Shown here: in pieces, positions 33,368 to 33,426 of the stretch
Numbering within the stretch: position 1 is the stretch's first letter
Layout: every line of letters starts with the position of its first letter
Source of the DNA: Pseudomonadota bacterium
GTDB taxonomy: Bacteria > CALINM01
Assembly: GCA_026415985.1 (NCBI GenBank)
Contig: JAOAGA010000009.1
Coordinates: 1 to 33,426 of the forward strand
Direction of reading: 5' to 3'
DNA length: 33,426 bases
Translations under genes and position numbers: made by a program
Notes under the pieces: generated by a model
The model's database searches: none
What the model was told of the DNA's origin: nothing
What the model saw: the letters and a program-made list of their open reading frames with translations, nothing else

Positions 33368-33404
33368 AAAAAAAAGCCCCGCCTTATGAGCGGGGCTTTT
33401 TTTA
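33368..33404 (+). terminator. Strong intrinsic terminator after coaE, probably bidirectional
   Basis: AGCCCCGC (33375-33382) pairs perfectly with GCGGGGCT (33390-33397) around a 7-base loop, flanked by an A run on the left and a T run on the right. The hairpin can work from both strands, so it may also serve a convergent gene to the right of the window. It is the only convincing intrinsic terminator I found here. Confidence 0.92.
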
Positions 33405-33426
33405 GTTTTAATAAGCTACATTAAAA

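Noticed and set aside
1-33426. CRISPR arrays, transposases, phage genes, tRNA or rRNA
   Set aside because: I saw no regularly spaced repeats, no mobile-element proteins in any frame and no tRNA-like or rRNA-like sequence.

Overview
The window is AT-rich, gene-dense bacterial chromosome made almost entirely of core housekeeping genes, with very short intergenic spaces and many overlapping starts and stops. Apolipoprotein N-acyltransferase (Lnt) together with a CorC-type protein points to a Gram-negative, outer-membrane-bearing cell. The cobalt-early cobalamin enzymes CbiG and CbiH suggest anaerobic B12 synthesis. The gene orders (dcw cluster followed by a B12-binding radical SAM gene; lysA-dapF-dapA-dapB; PgpH-YbeY-DgkA-CorC-Lnt; aroQ-pepQ-efp) resemble Deferribacterota and deltaproteobacterial lineages. 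This taxonomic placement is a low-confidence inference from gene content only.

Region 1 (1-12305, + strand) is the distal part of a division and cell wall cluster: murF (missing only its first few codons), mraY, murD, ftsW, murG, murC, murB, ddl, ftsQ, ftsA, ftsZ. It makes the UDP-MurNAc-pentapeptide and lipid II precursors and the FtsW/FtsQ/FtsA/FtsZ division machinery. Several starts in the ORF track need correction: murF extends to the left window edge, ftsW most likely starts at a CTG at 3777, and murC at a GTG at 5931. A B12-binding radical SAM gene follows ftsZ; its N-terminal half is absent from the ORF track because no canonical start codon exists in frame, which may reflect an indel in an A6 run.

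Region 2 (13845-18522, + strand) is a lysine/diaminopimelate operon with its own promoter: lysA, dapF, dapA, dapB, then a fumarylacetoacetate hydrolase-family gene whose 3' end overlaps the convergent lnt.

Region 3 (18514-30868, - strand), read right to left, holds a Roadblock/LC7 protein, aroQ, an M24 peptidase, efp, a GcvH-like protein without its lipoyl lysine, a large TPR protein, a CCA/poly(A) nucleotidyltransferase, the c-di-AMP phosphodiesterase-like PgpH, ybeY, a DgkA-PAP2 fusion, corC and lnt. The end of this block concerns ribosome maturation, undecaprenyl phosphate handling and lipoprotein maturation.

Region 4 (30869-33426) is a divergent promoter region, then cbiG, cbiH and coaE on the + strand, ending in a strong hairpin terminator.

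I found no insertion sequences, phage genes, CRISPR array, tRNA or rRNA. After the start corrections no gap longer than about 150 bases lacks a gene. I do not see a clear novel multi-gene system. The best unusual signals are the lysine-less GcvH paralogue next to an EF-P with Arg at its tip, the undecaprenol kinase/phosphatase fusion, the start-less radical SAM gene, and a divergent promoter pair that appears to give near-leaderless mRNAs.
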